From the NCBI GenBank assembly GCA_903911355.1, contig CAIWDD010000114.1:1-64000 (forward strand): 64,000 nucleotides of DNA, read 5' to 3'. The position numbers and the translations under genes were made by a program. A model generated the notes under the pieces. That model had not been told where the DNA came from and did no database searches. It was given only the letters and a program-made list of their open reading frames with translations. Origin of the DNA: an uncultured Nodularia sp. (GTDB lineage Bacteria; Cyanobacteriota; Cyanobacteriia; Cyanobacteriales; Nostocaceae). How positions within the stretch are numbered: the first letter of the stretch is position 1; the number at the start of each line of letters is the position of its first letter. Positions 44,457 to 54,644 of this stretch are shown piece after piece.

Positions 44457-46838
44457 TTAATTGGGAGTATTACCTAGGCGAGCAAGACGGTTAGAGATAG
44501 CCCGGAAATAGCGATCTTTCATCTGTTCCATAGAAAGTTTGATTAAGATTTGGTTATCATTGGTTAAAATCCTCAAACCTAGTTCAGAATCACCCAAATT
44601 ACCTACTGTACCAAGTTTTTGCCAATTAGCTCCCAAATGTTCATCTAAGTAATATTCCCATGTCTCTTGTTGTGATTTTGTTACAGAAACTACTATCCTT
44701 GCCCCACCTTCACCAAACAGCACTTCATCCAGACGTTTTAACTGATGTTCAGGAATTTCTATCTGGATTTGGGCACCTAAGTTACCAGAAAGGCAACATT
44801 CAGCCAAAGCAACAGCCACACCCCCCTCAGATGAATCATGGGCCGAACATATCCAACCAGCACGAATACCTAAGCGGCAAACTTGCTGTACACGACGTTC
44901 CAAATCAAAATCTATCCTTGGCGGCTGGCCAGCAACAGTATTATGAATAGTAGCTAAATACTCAGATGCACCCAAACTAACAGAGGATGTCAGAGGTAAT
45001 CCCAAAAGATAAATTAAATCACCATTACCTTGCCAACCTTGACCACAAATCCTTGTTAAGTCAGGAATTAACCCCACCATACCCACCACAGGAGTAGGAT
45101 AAATGGGTTGGGGATTACCTTGAGAATCAAAGGTTTCATTGTACAGAGAGACATTCCCGCCTGTAACTGGTGTTGCCAATTCTAGACAACCTTCAGACAA
45201 ACCGCGACAAGCCTGGGATAATTGCCAGTAACCAACGGGTTTTTCTGGACTACCAAAATTGAGATTATCTGTCACCGCCAGAGGTTCGGCACCCACACAG
45301 CTGAGATTACGAGCTGCTTCTGCCACCACGGCCTTAGCTCCCTCATAGGGGTCAAGATAAACATAACGAGGATTACAGTCTACAGTTGCCGCCACACCTG
45401 ATCTAAAACTTTCAGGTTCTAATTCTTCATTTTTCCTTGTTTCTAGGGGACGTAAGCGCACCACAGCAGCATCAGCACCACCAGGCAGAATCACAGTATT
45501 ATTTTGGACTTGATGGTCATACTGACGATAAACCCAATTTTTAGAAGCGATGGTTGGCGTACCGAGCAAAGTTAACAGAATATTATCCCAGGATTGGAGT
45601 TTACCTTCAATGCCAATCCCCGCAATTGTACAAGCTGGTAAGGAATCAGGTGACCATTTCCAAGCTTCCAGAACATACTCTGGTGGTTCTGCTAACAATT
45701 CCCGTTCATAAAGTGGGGTATTTTCCGCCAGCGCCTCAGCCGGAATTTCTGCTGCGACTTTACCCTGAAAGAAAATCCGCACAATGGGGTCAGCAATCAC
45801 AGTACCCGCAACCACAGCATGAAGTCCCCAACGGTGGAAAATATCAATTAGCTCTTGTTCTCGACCCTTGTGGGCTACAAATAGCATTCTTTCTTGAGAT
45901 TCAGACAGCAGGTATTCATAGGGAACCATCCCCAACTCCCGCACAGGAATTTTATCTAAATCAAATTCAATACCCACACCACCTTTAGCCGCCATCTCTG
46001 AAGTAGAACAGGTAATACCCGCAGCACCCATATCTTGGGCGGCGACAACAGCACCAGTTTTAAATGCTTCCAGACAAGCTTCAATTAAAGACTTTTCTAT
46101 AAAGGGGTCACCTACTTGTACTGCGGGACGGTTATCCATTGATTCATCTGTTAATTCCGCACTGGCAAAACTGGCACCCCCCATACCGTCTCTTCCCGTG
46201 GTAGAACCGACATATAACACAGGATTACCAATACCAGCAGCACCGGATTTAACGATTTCTGGTGTTTCCATTAATCCCAGTGCCATGACGTTAACTAAGG
46301 GATTACCCGAATAAGCCGGGTCAAAATATACTTCACCCCCAACAGTCGGCACTCCAACGGAATTACCATAATGTGAAATACCCGCTACAACACCTGTAAA
46401 TAACCTTTGGGTTTTGGGATCATCTAGAGAACCGAAACGTAAAGAGTTTAATAAGGCAATGGGACGCGCCCCCATTGTAAATATATCTCTTAATATACCG
46501 CCTACACCTGTGGCTGCACCTTGGAAGGGTTCGACGGCTGATGGGTGGTTATGAGATTCAATTTTAAATGCTAATTGCAGTCCACCGCCTAAGTCTACAA
46601 CTCCGGCATTTTCACCAGGTCCAACCAGGATGCGCGCTCCTGTGGTGGGAAACTGCTTAAGTAAAGGACGGGAATTTTTATAACAGCAATGCTCAGACCA
46701 CATCACTCCAAACATTCCCAGTTCAGCTTTGTTAGGATGTCGTCCTAAGCGTCTGACAATTTCTGCATATTCTTCTGGTTTTAATCCTTCGGCGGCGATT
46801 TCTTGAGGGGAAAAGGGAGTAGAGGAAGTGGCGGTCAT
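44457..46838 (-). CDS. purL: Phosphoribosylformylglycinamidine synthase subunit PurL
   Basis: The 793-residue ATP-dependent enzyme converts FGAR to FGAM with ammonia supplied by PurQ. The length is that of small PurL, which needs PurS and PurQ encoded elsewhere. Diagnostic blocks are [63 protein letters not shown] and [14 protein letters not shown]. It precedes purF on the same strand, giving a small purine-synthesis cluster. Confidence 0.96.
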   Translation of the reverse strand: MTATSSTPFSPQEIAAEGLKPEEYAEIVRRLGRHPNKAELGMFGVMWSEHCCYKNSRPLLKQFPTTGARILVGPGENAGVVDLGGGLQLAFKIESHNHPSAVEPFQGAATGVGGILRDIFTMGARPIALLNSLRFGSLDDPKTQRLFTGVVAGISHYGNSVGVPTVGGEVYFDPAYSGNPLVNVMALGLMETPEIVKSGAAGIGNPVLYVGSTTGRDGMGGASFASAELTDESMDNRPAVQVGDPFIEKSLIEACLEAFKTGAVVAAQDMGAAGITCSTSEMAAKGGVGIEFDLDKIPVRELGMVPYEYLLSESQERMLFVAHKGREQELIDIFHRWGLHAVVAGTVIADPIVRIFFQGKVAAEIPAEALAENTPLYERELLAEPPEYVLEAWKWSPDSLPACTIAGIGIEGKLQSWDNILLTLLGTPTIASKNWVYRQYDHQVQNNTVILPGGADAAVVRLRPLETRKNEELEPESFRSGVAATVDCNPRYVYLDPYEGAKAVVAEAARNLSCVGAEPLAVTDNLNFGSPEKPVGYWQLSQACRGLSEGCLELATPVTGGNVSLYNETFDSQGNPQPIYPTPVVGMVGLIPDLTRICGQGWQGNGDLIYLLGLPLTSSVSLGASEYLATIHNTVAGQPPRIDFDLERRVQQVCRLGIRAGWICSAHDSSEGGVAVALAECCLSGNLGAQIQIEIPEHQLKRLDEVLFGEGGARIVVSVTKSQQETWEYYLDEHLGANWQKLGTVGNLGDSELGLRILTNDNQILIKLSMEQMKDRYFRAISNRLARLGNTPN

Positions 46839-47102
46839 GGAAATAATGCACCAAGAGTACAGAGAATTATTGTATCCATTTAGTTACCCTATATGCACTT
46901 TGCAACCACTAATTAAGACTTTTTTGCATATTTCCCCTTCAAATAGTGGCGACTATCTGCTAAAATTTCCCCACATCTGGTTAATAACTTGACAGATTTT
47001 TTGCCACAGCCATGACCAAATGTGAGGAGGTTATGATCAAATGAGAAATCTTATGGGTCTAATACCTTAACATTCACAATCCTAGAACCAACACCAGTTT
47101 GA

Positions 47103-47588
47103 TCAAGACATAGCTTGAATGATGTAATCAAAGTAGGGTGCTGCTTCGGTTGCATCTTCCACACTTAGTAAGTCAAGAGAGGCAGTTTTCAAGGCGCTAA
47201 TAGCTTCTACCATCCCTGGTACAGGAACACCTAAAGAATTGTACATTTCTCGCACGCCGATTAAACCAATTTTTTCGATTGGTTCTTTGTCGCCAGCAAG
47301 TACGCCATAGGTAATCAGGCGCAAATACCAACCAAAGTCACGGATACATAGGGAACGCTGACGTTCGCCGTAAGCATTACCGCCGGGGGCGATAAAGTCA
47401 GGGCGCTTTTTCCACAGATTTTTGGTTGCTTCCTGAACAATCTTTTTTTCGTTCTCCGCTAAGGTCGCAGCAATGCGTGTCCTTTGTTCTCCGGTTTGGA
47501 GAAATTCTTTGATGCTTTTGAGTTCGCCACTGCTCGGATAACGCAGTTGGTCGTCGGCTTGGAGAATAACTTGGCTAATTACGGTCAT
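47103..47588 (-). CDS. apcD: Allophycocyanin alpha-B subunit (terminal emitter)
   Basis: The 161-residue phycobiliprotein binds one phycocyanobilin at C81 ([22 protein letters not shown]). The N-terminus [19 protein letters not shown] and C-terminus [13 protein letters not shown] match ApcD rather than ApcA. ApcD is a minor phycobilisome core subunit that passes energy mainly to photosystem I. It is monocistronic here, as is usual for apcD. Confidence 0.93.
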   Translation of the reverse strand: MTVISQVILQADDQLRYPSSGELKSIKEFLQTGEQRTRIAATLAENEKKIVQEATKNLWKKRPDFIAPGGNAYGERQRSLCIRDFGWYLRLITYGVLAGDKEPIEKIGLIGVREMYNSLGVPVPGMVEAISALKTASLDLLSVEDATEAAPYFDYIIQAMS

Positions 47589-47702
47589 AATTATACGCTC
47601 TTGTGTGCGAAATATTATTTGCTAGTTTAGCGAGTCTGAGGTACACAAAGAAAGGAAAATTAGGAAGATGATGGGAGTGAGCACAAGGATTGTGATTTTC
47701 TC

Positions 47703-47737
47703 ATGACCAATGACCAATGACTAATAACTAATGACTA
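47703..47737. repeat. Heptameric tandem repeat containing the rlmD-like start codon
   Basis: Five 7-bp units run without a gap: ATGACCA twice, ATGACTA, ATAACTA and ATGACTA. The last unit supplies the ATG (47731) of the methyltransferase gene. Units of this type belong to the short tandemly repeated repetitive (STRR) sequences of heterocystous cyanobacteria. Confidence 0.8.
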
Positions 47738-49089
47738 AACACCAGGGTGAGTTAATTGAAATTGTCATCGCCGACTTGAGTAGTACAGGTGATGGTGTGG
47801 GACGTTTTGAGGAAATTGTGGTTTTTGTCCCCGATACTGTTCCAGGCGATCGCGCTATAGTTCGCTTAGTACAAGTTAAACCTCAATACGCTCATGCTCA
47901 ACTTCATCACCTCTTGCAAGCATCTCCTCATCGGGTCAGAGCAAGTTGTATTGTGGCTGACAAGTGTGGTGGTTGTCAGTGGCAACATATTGATTATGAA
48001 TATCAGCTAGTAGCGAAGCATGATCAAGTTATCCAAGCTCTACAGCGTATTGGTGGTTTTGTCAATCCACCAGTCGATCCGGTGTTAACCACAGATGCAC
48101 CTTTGGGCTATCGCAATAAGGCCACTTATCCTCTAGGAATTTCCGCCACAGGTCAGGTACAAGCTGGTTACTACCAAAAAGGTAGCCATCGATTAGTGAA
48201 TTTAAATCAATGTCCTGTTCAAGATCCGAGATTCAATCCTTTACTGGTACAAGTGAAGCAGGACATCCAACAGCGCGGTTGGCAAATTTACGATGAACGA
48301 AAACACCAAGGACAAATCCGCCATTTGGGTTTACGTATTGGACGGCGGACTGGCGAAATGTTATTGACTTTGGTAGTGAAGGAGTGGAATTTACCAGGAA
48401 TTGAACAGCAAGCCCAGGAATGGTTAAAGCGCTATCCCCAATTGGTGGGTGTGTCTTTAAATCGCAATCATCATCGCACAAATACCATTTTTGGGGCTGA
48501 AACTCGTTGCGTTGGTGGTGTTTCTCACCTGCGAGAAGTCTTTGCTGATTTAGAATTTCAAGTCCGTCCAGATACGTTTTTCCAGGTTTATACAGAAACC
48601 GCAGAAGCACTGTTGCAGATAATTCAGTCAGAACTCAATCTTCAAGGACAGGAGTTGCTAATTGATGCTTATTGTGGTATTGGTACTTTAACTTTACCTT
48701 TAGCCAAACAAGTTCGGCAAGCCATAGGATTAGAATTACAACCTGAAGCTGTGGAGCAAGCCGTTTTCAATGCCCAGCACAATGGAATTAATAATGTTAC
48801 ATTCCAAGTAGGCGCAGTAGAGAATTTGCTGCCGGAAATGGGCATAATACCAGATGTGGTGTTACTTGATCCGCCCCGCAAAGGGTGCGATCGCGCCGTG
48901 ATTAATTCTTTATTAGAACTGAAACCTCCACGCATAGTTTACGTCAGTTGTAAAGTAGCTACTCTGGCTCGCGATCTAAAATTGTTATGCCAAGATGGGC
49001 TATATCACATGACACGCATACAACCTGCTGATTTCTTCCCCCAAACAGCTCATGTAGAAGCGGTTGCTTTTATGGTGTTATCACATTAG
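47731..49089 (+). CDS. rlmD: 23S rRNA (uracil-5-)-methyltransferase, RlmD/RumA type
   Basis: The 452-residue SAM-dependent enzyme methylates a uridine C5 of 23S rRNA. It has an N-terminal TRAM domain (about 5-60). Four iron-sulfur cysteines are present: C73, C79 and C82 in CIVADKCGGCQWQH, and C161 in NQCPVQ. The methyltransferase core includes DAYCGIGTLTLPLA, LLDPPRKGCD and the nucleophile Cys in YVSCKVATLARDL. Cyanobacterial homologues may modify U747, U1939 or both, so the exact site is uncertain. The start codon lies inside a heptamer repeat array and has no ribosome binding site. Confidence 0.9.
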   Translation: MTKHQGELIEIVIADLSSTGDGVGRFEEIVVFVPDTVPGDRAIVRLVQVKPQYAHAQLHHLLQASPHRVRASCIVADKCGGCQWQHIDYEYQLVAKHDQVIQALQRIGGFVNPPVDPVLTTDAPLGYRNKATYPLGISATGQVQAGYYQKGSHRLVNLNQCPVQDPRFNPLLVQVKQDIQQRGWQIYDERKHQGQIRHLGLRIGRRTGEMLLTLVVKEWNLPGIEQQAQEWLKRYPQLVGVSLNRNHHRTNTIFGAETRCVGGVSHLREVFADLEFQVRPDTFFQVYTETAEALLQIIQSELNLQGQELLIDAYCGIGTLTLPLAKQVRQAIGLELQPEAVEQAVFNAQHNGINNVTFQVGAVENLLPEMGIIPDVVLLDPPRKGCDRAVINSLLELKPPRIVYVSCKVATLARDLKLLCQDGLYHMTRIQPADFFPQTAHVEAVAFMVLSH

Positions 49090-49519
49090 TATCAGTAATA
49101 CTGAGTGTGGAAGAAAAACTTACATTTCAAATTTGTAGTCTAATGCATACTAAAAATGCTAAAATCTAATTAAGCTAAAAAAAACTATTTTGTTACAGAG
49201 ATTAAATTCCCATCCACCCCAAGCAACATGAATAAGCTTTGGTAAAGCAACAATCGGCAATACCAAGATTATCCTCATACTCTTGAATATTACCAATAAT
49301 TTTCTTTGCTAACTGCACCAGCAGTTGTCTTTATAGGCGTTATATGTATCAACAATCTCATCTCATAAACAGAGTCAATTCTCCCTAGGATTTCCAAAAT
49401 TTAGTGTTTAAAGACGCAAGTTTGAAGGCAGCGTGACCACCTCACTTTTTTATCAGGGTGCCTGTAATCAATAGCAAACTAATGTCTAGCTAACTGAAAG
49501 CTGCGGGGTTTCTCTTGTG
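49090..49519. other. Noncoding gap upstream of the anti-sigma-type gene
   Basis: These 430 bp are AT-rich with no repeat or coding frame that stands out. Confidence 0.4.
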
Positions 49520-49981
49520 ATGACCATTTCTCTTCGTCCAGTTGGACGTTATTGGGGCACAATTAGTTTTGCCTCAACTCTTTACCTATGCCCAATTTTA
49601 GATTTACTCCTAGCTGAGATTCCAGGGAAACTGCAAGCAGAATTGCGACTAGGACTCCAAGAAGCCCTAGTAAATGCCGCAAAACATGGTAATAATCTTG
49701 ATCCTAGTAAAACAGTTGTAGTCCGTTTTTCCCTAATCAACAATCAATATTGGTGGGTAATCTCAGACCAGGGTCAAGGCTTTGTTCCTGTATCGGCTGA
49801 TGATGAAAACCCCACAAATTATTTACCACCAGATGAATCAGAAAATGGTCGTGGTTTATGTCTTCTGCATCAAATTTTTGATCAAGTAGAGTGGAATCGT
49901 AAAGGTACAGAATTGAGGCTGTGTAAAGAAATGGAAAATAGCCCCCGTTTGTATTTGAGACGACAGGGGAGCGGTCATTAG
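49520..49981 (+). CDS. Anti-sigma regulatory factor-type ATPase (RsbW-like HATPase)
   Basis: The 153-residue protein is a stand-alone GHKL ATPase domain with the N-box LQEALVNAAKHGNN (about 53-66), G1 ISDQGQGF and G2 GRGLCLLHQIFD. It resembles RsbW/SpoIIAB serine kinases that bind sigma factors or phosphorylate STAS anti-anti-sigma proteins in partner switching. No STAS or PP2C partner is adjacent. The ATG at 49520 directly follows a GTG at 49517. Its target in this organism is unknown. Confidence 0.85.
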   Translation: MTISLRPVGRYWGTISFASTLYLCPILDLLLAEIPGKLQAELRLGLQEALVNAAKHGNNLDPSKTVVVRFSLINNQYWWVISDQGQGFVPVSADDENPTNYLPPDESENGRGLCLLHQIFDQVEWNRKGTELRLCKEMENSPRLYLRRQGSGH

Positions 49982-50007
49982 TCACTGGTATTGGGAAAAC
50001 AACTACT

Positions 50008-50289
50008 TTACCCCTGATTTCCATGGCTGGGACAGGGAGGTGCAGAAATTGAGCGGTCTAACCAACCAACAGCTTGCTGTAATCTCACTATGGCTTCTTC
50101 GGGCTGATTTTGAACAAGGTACAAAAGGGCGGCCGCAGCTTGTTCGCTAGCGCGAGAATTGCGGTTAGACTTCAGGCGATGCCAATCGTTAGGCGAGATA
50201 CTGAGCCTTTCCATTAAGGCTTGGGCTAGTTCTAGAGTGCTAAGTTCATTCAATGGATTGGTTGGAGAAAGCTGAGTAGGTTGAGACAT
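50008..50289 (-). CDS. Small conserved cyanobacterial protein (DUF6439-like), 93 aa
   Basis: The 93-residue soluble protein is mostly helical, with LELAQALMERLSISPNDW, a basic KSNRNSRASEQAAAALLY helix and a C-terminal RLQQAVGWLDRSISAPPCP. This layout is familiar from a cyanobacterial family I believe is DUF6439. The function is unknown. It is convergent with the anti-sigma-type gene (27 bp between stops) and divergent from the next small gene. Confidence 0.72.
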   Translation of the reverse strand: MSQPTQLSPTNPLNELSTLELAQALMERLSISPNDWHRLKSNRNSRASEQAAAALLYLVQNQPEEAIVRLQQAVGWLDRSISAPPCPSHGNQG

Positions 50290-50385
50290 GATTCTAAGTG
50301 CTAAGTGATGCCTAGAGAGAAGATAAATTACTTATTCAAGATTTTGGGTATTGACCAGCATTTAATCATAGTTTACTACCTGAAA

Positions 50386-50598
50386 ATGAACCCGCGTCAA
50401 GAATCACCATCGCCTGGGGAAAGTCAAGAAACCGATTTGGAGGAAGAATTGGAAAATATAGATCGATGGTTCTACTCCTTCAAGAAACGTTACAATCAGG
50501 TACAAAGCCATCGACAAAAACAGGCACAATGGCAACAGCATCACCACGAATTAGCACAAGATAAACACCAGACAGCAGAAATATCAGCCGGCCATTAA
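50386..50598 (+). CDS. Small hypothetical coiled-coil-like protein, 70 aa
   Basis: From the ATG at 50386 the protein is about 70 residues, charged and Gln-rich, with ETDLEEELENIDRWFYSFK and a following QKQAQWQQHHHELAQ. It is probably one or two long helices. An upstream ATG at 50305 would add 27 residues that look non-coding. I do not recognise the family. Its small size and position between conserved genes leave moderate doubt. Confidence 0.5.
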   Translation: MNPRQESPSPGESQETDLEEELENIDRWFYSFKKRYNQVQSHRQKQAQWQQHHHELAQDKHQTAEISAGH

Positions 50599-50657
50599 AT
50601 TAAACAGCAGTTAAAACTACTAGAAATTGAGAAAGCCACTTATTTTCTGGGACTAGT

Positions 50658-50762
50658 TTGACAAAACCTTTCTGTCCAGCCGTCCGCTTGAGTGGAATGG
50701 TATTTATTGTAGGCTGGATATTGTGGTGGGTAATCCCGATTTTGGCTTGGGGAGCAAGTTAA
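50658..50762 (+). CDS. Candidate small single-helix membrane peptide
   Basis: A TTG-initiated frame of 34 codons (ATG alternative at 50697, 21 codons) encodes a strongly hydrophobic, Trp-rich helix (VFIVGWILWWVIPILAW) ending just 54 bp before asnS. The composition resembles single-helix photosynthetic or NDH microproteins, but no family is recognised. No clear ribosome binding site is seen, so this is tentative. Confidence 0.3.
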   Translation: MTKPFCPAVRLSGMVFIVGWILWWVIPILAWGAS

Positions 50763-50815
50763 ATGTTAATATTGTTTAATATCTGTCTTAGTTGACAAAA
50801 TAGAAGTTATATAGT

Positions 50816-52207
50816 ATGTCAAATCGAAGAATTGCAGAAGTATTACGCAGTGGTCAACCTGATGATTCTCTCGTGGTTCAAGGCTGGGTGAGAACAAAAC
50901 GGGAGTTAAAAGGATTTGCGTTTATAGAAGTCAATGACGGCTCCTCACTAGCTAATCTGCAAGTGGTGATCAATCAGGATTTACCAGACTACGAAGCCAT
51001 TATTAAAAAGCTGAATACAGGTGCTTCGGTGGAGGTGAGTGGGCTACTAGTGGCTTCTCAAGGGAAGGGACAGCGCATTGAATTAGCAGCCGCAGCAGTG
51101 AAAGTTTATGGAGAAGCTGATCCCGAAACCTACCCTCTGCAAAAGAAACGCCACTCATTTGAATTTTTACGCACCATAGGACACTTGCGATCGCGGACTA
51201 ACTCCTTTGGTGCAGTTTTCCGGGTGAGAAACGCCTGTTCTACAGCCATTCACCAATTTTTCCAAGAGAGGGGCTTTTTATGGGTACATACACCTGTAAT
51301 TACAGCTAACGATTGCGAAGGCGCGGGTGAACTATTCAGCGTCACCAGCTTCGACCTCAAAAACGTACCCCGCACACAAACTCAAACAGTAGATTACACC
51401 CAGGACTTTTTTAGTAAACCCACCTATTTAACAGTTAGCGGTCAGTTAGAAGCCGAGGTCATGGCTATGGCCTTTACTAACGTCTACACATTTGGCCCCA
51501 CATTCCGGGCGGAAAATTCCAATACCTCGCGCCACCTTGCCGAATTTTGGATGGTGGAACCAGAAATGGCCTTCTGCGACCTAGATAGTAATATGGATTT
51601 AGCCGAAGCATTTCTCAAACAGGTTTTTGGATATGTGTTAGAGAAATGTCCAGAAGACATGGAATTTTTCAATCAACGCATTGATAATACTGTTTTAGCC
51701 ACAGCCGACAATATTATTAATAATCAATTTGAGCGATTAACTTATACAGAAGCAGTCAAATTATTAGAAAAAGCCAATGTCAAATTTGAATATCCAGTGA
51801 GTTGGGGCTTAGATTTACAATCAGAACATGAAAGATATTTAGCAGAACAGCTGTTTAAAAAGCCTGTAATTGTCACAGATTATCCAGCCCAAATTAAAGC
51901 ATTTTATATGCGTTTGAATGAGGATGAAAAAACCGTTCGGGCCATGGACATTCTTGCACCTAAAATTGGGGAAATTATCGGCGGTTCTCAAAGAGAAGAA
52001 AGGTTAGATGTATTGGAACGCCGGATTTTAGCCCAGGGAATGCAACCGGAAGATTTATGGTGGTACATGGATTTACGCCGTTATGGTACTGTTCCCCATG
52101 CTGGTTTCGGCTTAGGCTTTGAAAGACTGGTGCAATTTATCACAGGTATGGGAAACATCCGGGATGTGATTCCCTTCCCTCGCACACCACAAAGCGCCGA
52201 TTTCTAG
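50816..52207 (+). CDS. asnS: Asparaginyl-tRNA synthetase
   Basis: The 463-residue class IIb synthetase charges tRNA-Asn. The N-terminal OB-fold anticodon-binding domain (about 1-110) is followed by the catalytic core: motif 2 [25 protein letters not shown] and motif 3 [26 protein letters not shown] near the end is typical of AsnRS. Its presence suggests direct Asn-tRNA charging rather than reliance on the amidotransferase route only. The ATG at 50816 is the family start. Confidence 0.96.
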   Translation: MSNRRIAEVLRSGQPDDSLVVQGWVRTKRELKGFAFIEVNDGSSLANLQVVINQDLPDYEAIIKKLNTGASVEVSGLLVASQGKGQRIELAAAAVKVYGEADPETYPLQKKRHSFEFLRTIGHLRSRTNSFGAVFRVRNACSTAIHQFFQERGFLWVHTPVITANDCEGAGELFSVTSFDLKNVPRTQTQTVDYTQDFFSKPTYLTVSGQLEAEVMAMAFTNVYTFGPTFRAENSNTSRHLAEFWMVEPEMAFCDLDSNMDLAEAFLKQVFGYVLEKCPEDMEFFNQRIDNTVLATADNIINNQFERLTYTEAVKLLEKANVKFEYPVSWGLDLQSEHERYLAEQLFKKPVIVTDYPAQIKAFYMRLNEDEKTVRAMDILAPKIGEIIGGSQREERLDVLERRILAQGMQPEDLWWYMDLRRYGTVPHAGFGLGFERLVQFITGMGNIRDVIPFPRTPQSADF

Positions 52208-52604
52208 TAGCCTAAGCGATCATATAAATCTCTTGCAGCCTTAACCCACACTAAAACACCACAAAAAACTTAGGGTGGGTGAGGTACACAGGGTCATATT
52301 GTAGCGATAAATATTTGTAATTTTGAGACGTAACTCACTCTATGGTTATTTCCAGTTGGGAAGACGGGGAATTTAGGTGGAGTGATGTAGTGATAATTTT
52401 AGGTGATATCCGGGTTGGAACATAGCAGTTGAGGACTGTATTATGAATTATGAATTATGAAGTTTGAATTAAAAAAACCCAAATTTAGCTTCACAATTCA
52501 TAATTTGTTAGCCGTCAAACTAAAGTCAGGATGCCAAAACAAGCTTGAGTTTTGAGCTATTCTGTGTAACTCAAAACTCAGAACTTGGGAAATCAGCACA
52601 GAGA
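52208..52604. other. Repeat-rich gap between asnS and the NarL-type regulator
   Basis: The gap contains three ATTATGA heptamers at 52440-52460, followed by AGTTTGA. An inverted copy, AATTCATAATT, lies downstream near 52495 and could form a hairpin with the array. The regulator's terminator-like hairpin is at 52547-52579. No gene is seen. Confidence 0.55.
52547..52579 (-). terminator. Terminator-like hairpin of the NarL-type regulator gene
   Basis: A perfect 10-bp stem, GAGTTTTGAG (52547-52556) with CTCAAAACTC (52570-52579), has a 13-nt loop and lies 25 bp past the stop on the minus strand. It is followed there by AAGCTTGTTTTGG. Confidence 0.55.
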
Positions 52605-53252
52605 TTAAGCCATTTGATTTTCAATCGCCCAACGCGCTAGTTCAGTACGGTTGTGGAGATTAGTTTTACCCAACATATTGGACACATGGCTTTCAACTGT
52701 ACGCTGACTCACATTTAGTTCTTCGGCAATTTCCCGATTAGCTAGGCCCCTAGCGACAAACTGTACCACTTTCAGTTCAGTTGGGGTTAACTGTACATCA
52801 AAGGGAACCTGAATTCGGGAACCGTTTTCTCCTCCTTTAGCTTGGTGTTCTTTCCAACGAGTAGTTTGCTTCAGCGAAGATTCTACTTGTGCTACGAGTT
52901 CTTCTGGTTCAAAGGGCTTGACCATATAAACATCAGCCCCTTTGTTCAGACCTTTGACTCGCTCTGCACTTTGGCCCTTCGCTGATAGGAAAAGCACGGG
53001 AATCCAGGCGGTGCGTTCATTTTGTCGGAGTTGTTCTACAAAAGTATATCCGTCCATCTCCGGCATGATGACGTCACAGATGATCATATCTGGAATATCT
53101 TGTTGAAGAATTCCCAGGGCTTGTCCTCCGTTTTCGGAAGTGTTAACTTCATAGCCTCTAAATTCCAGGTAGTCCTTCACCAGCAAGATGAGGTTAGGGT
53201 CATCGTCAATCAGTAGCAGTCTTTTGTGATCTTTCATGCTGGGCTCTTTCAT
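52605..53252 (-). CDS. NarL/LuxR-type response regulator, Rre1 (Ycf29)-like
   Basis: The protein has about 215 residues from the ATG at 53252; starts at 53237 or 53282 are also possible. The receiver domain has LLLIDDDPN, phosphoacceptor Asp in MIICDVIMPEMDG and Lys in MVKPFEPEELVAQVESSLKQ. The LuxR-type helix-turn-helix is LTPTELKVVQFVARGLANREIAEELNVSQRTVESHVSNML. The sequence is close to what I know of cyanobacterial Rre1 and plastid Ycf29. Rre1 works with the Hik2 kinase in stress and controls chaperone genes. It lies divergent from groES-groEL, with about 1 kb between starts. The name is from memory of the family. Confidence 0.82.
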   Translation of the reverse strand: MKEPSMKDHKRLLLIDDDPNLILLVKDYLEFRGYEVNTSENGGQALGILQQDIPDMIICDVIMPEMDGYTFVEQLRQNERTAWIPVLFLSAKGQSAERVKGLNKGADVYMVKPFEPEELVAQVESSLKQTTRWKEHQAKGGENGSRIQVPFDVQLTPTELKVVQFVARGLANREIAEELNVSQRTVESHVSNMLGKTNLHNRTELARWAIENQMA

Positions 53253-53557
53253 AGCATTGGCACTTTTCGCGCTTCGGTCCATCAAGGTGTTGAGTGGTTA
53301 TCCTTTATGGTGGATCATTGAGGTGTTGTCCTTTTTCTACTTAACTTGCCTTTGCCTTCTGGAAGTCTTAAAAGTGGTGATTACTTTTGATAAGACGACG
53401 AGATCATGGGCAAACTTCCGGTAAGGATACGTAGAGCAGTAGTATTTATAATGCGTTATTATATATCGCTTTGAAAGTGGCGGGTGAAAAAAACACTGAT
53501 TAAATAATCATGCTTCTAATTCACGAGGTACATATTGGCTGAAGATGACCCTAACTT

Positions 53558-53581
53558 AAAAAAAACCGCCCTTTCAGAGGC
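53558..53581 (-). terminator. Orphan intrinsic terminator upstream of the Rre1-like gene
   Basis: On the minus strand GCCTCTGAAAGGGCGG is followed by eight T (plus-strand A-run 53558-53565). This is a classical hairpin plus T-run with a GCCT/AGG-GC stem and one bulge. No annotated gene ends here. It would terminate a minus-strand transcript starting between groES and this point: a small RNA or an attenuated leader of the regulator gene about 300 bp downstream. Confidence 0.5.
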
Positions 53582-54213
53582 TTACTGCCTTACTATATCC
53601 TGGTGATGTTCAGCCTTGACAAATGTTCGCAAGCAAGTAGAGGAGTTATCGGCACAAGATGGGTCAAAATGCATATTCTTGCACCATCATTATGCCTATC
53701 GAGTGTTTTGGGATGACTGGCTCAATAACTTCTGGTTTTGCTCGGCAATACCAGGAACCATATGGGTAGACCACCATTATCGGTCTACAGCAACAAACCC
53801 GCAAGAGATAGGCTGTAGTCTTATAGGATATAGGTGGGAGACTTGCTGTTTAATTCACCCTTGGGCTTTAGTCAGTGTTCCCAATATCCAAGACTAACTT
53901 GTTTTGCACAGAAGTGAGTAACTGTCTGGTCAGCACAGATAAAATTCTCTGGCTGAATTTCTGCCATTGCTCAGATTTTTAGACAATTACTTAGGGCTTT
54001 GTCATCAAGAAACTGAGTAATTTTGGCGAGTTAACGGCGTCACCCTACCAGTGTAGTCTTACTCATCGAGCGGCACCCTGATTACAGTTTTATAACAATT
54101 TCCCGGTTTTGCACATAAATTTATCTATATAAAAATATTCGTAACTTACCCAGCAAAACCCGATATATCCAAATGATGCAGTATTTATACTTAAGTACTC
54201 CAGCCATATGCTG

Positions 54214-54229
54214 GTGCGGGAACCCGTAC
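54214..54229. promoter_or_regulatory. Imperfect palindrome upstream of CIRCE
   Basis: GTGCGGG-AA-CCCGTAC has one mismatch in a 7-bp arm and lies 40 bp upstream of the CIRCE element in the groES promoter region. It may bind a second regulator of groESL. Cyanobacterial groESL promoters are known to carry additional elements. Confidence 0.4.
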
Positions 54230-54268
54230 TCAATTAATTATTGCCATTTTATGCTGCTTTTAGGTAGA

Positions 54269-54295
54269 TTAGCACTCAGGAGTTGAGAGTGCTAA
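54269..54295. promoter_or_regulatory. CIRCE operator (HrcA-binding site) of groESL
   Basis: TTAGCACTC-N9-GAGTGCTAA is an exact match to the CIRCE consensus and ends 19 bp before the groES ATG. HrcA binds it to repress chaperonin genes until heat or stress relieves repression. Its position inside the untranslated leader is typical. Confidence 0.96.
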
Positions 54296-54314
54296 CTCTG
54301 GAGAAAAAATATTT

Positions 54315-54626
54315 ATGGCAGCTGTAACTTTAAGCGTTTCTACAGTTAAACCCCTAGGCGATCGCGTTTTCGTAAAAGTGAGCGCCCCGGAAGAAAAAAC
54401 CGCAGGTGGACTGTTTTTACCCGACAACGCCCAGGAAAAACCCCAAGTAGGCGAAGTAGTAGCCCTTGGACCTGGCAAGCGTAACGATGACGGTAGCCGT
54501 CAGACATTAGACATTAAAGTCGGCGATAAAGTGCTGTACTCCAAGTATGCTGGCACTGATATCAAGCTCGGCACAGAAGAATACGTACTGCTTTCTGAAA
54601 AAGATATCTTAGCAGTCGTCAACTAA
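54315..54626 (+). CDS. groES: Co-chaperonin GroES
   Basis: The 103-residue protein caps GroEL as a heptamer. It has the conserved [31 protein letters not shown] start and the mobile loop (about 20-36), and ends [12 protein letters not shown] at 54300-54303 provides a weak ribosome binding site. It is first in the CIRCE-controlled operon; groEL follows after 101 bp. Confidence 0.97.
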   Translation: MAAVTLSVSTVKPLGDRVFVKVSAPEEKTAGGLFLPDNAQEKPQVGEVVALGPGKRNDDGSRQTLDIKVGDKVLYSKYAGTDIKLGTEEYVLLSEKDILAVVN

Positions 54627-54644
54627 TGGGGAATGGGTACAGAC

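Larger units (their letters stand above)
53253..54268. other. Long intergenic region between the Rre1-like gene and groES
   Basis: About 1 kb without a supported gene. It contains an orphan minus-strand intrinsic terminator at 53558-53581 and an imperfect palindrome at 54214-54229. Short frames such as 25 codons from ATG near 53692 (MPIECFGMTGSITSGFAR) have coding character but are broken by stops. Confidence 0.5.

Noticed and set aside
53616-53897. 93-codon plus-strand frame upstream of groES
   Set aside because: Odd composition (many Trp, His, Cys), no ribosome binding site, and a better but broken frame overlaps it.
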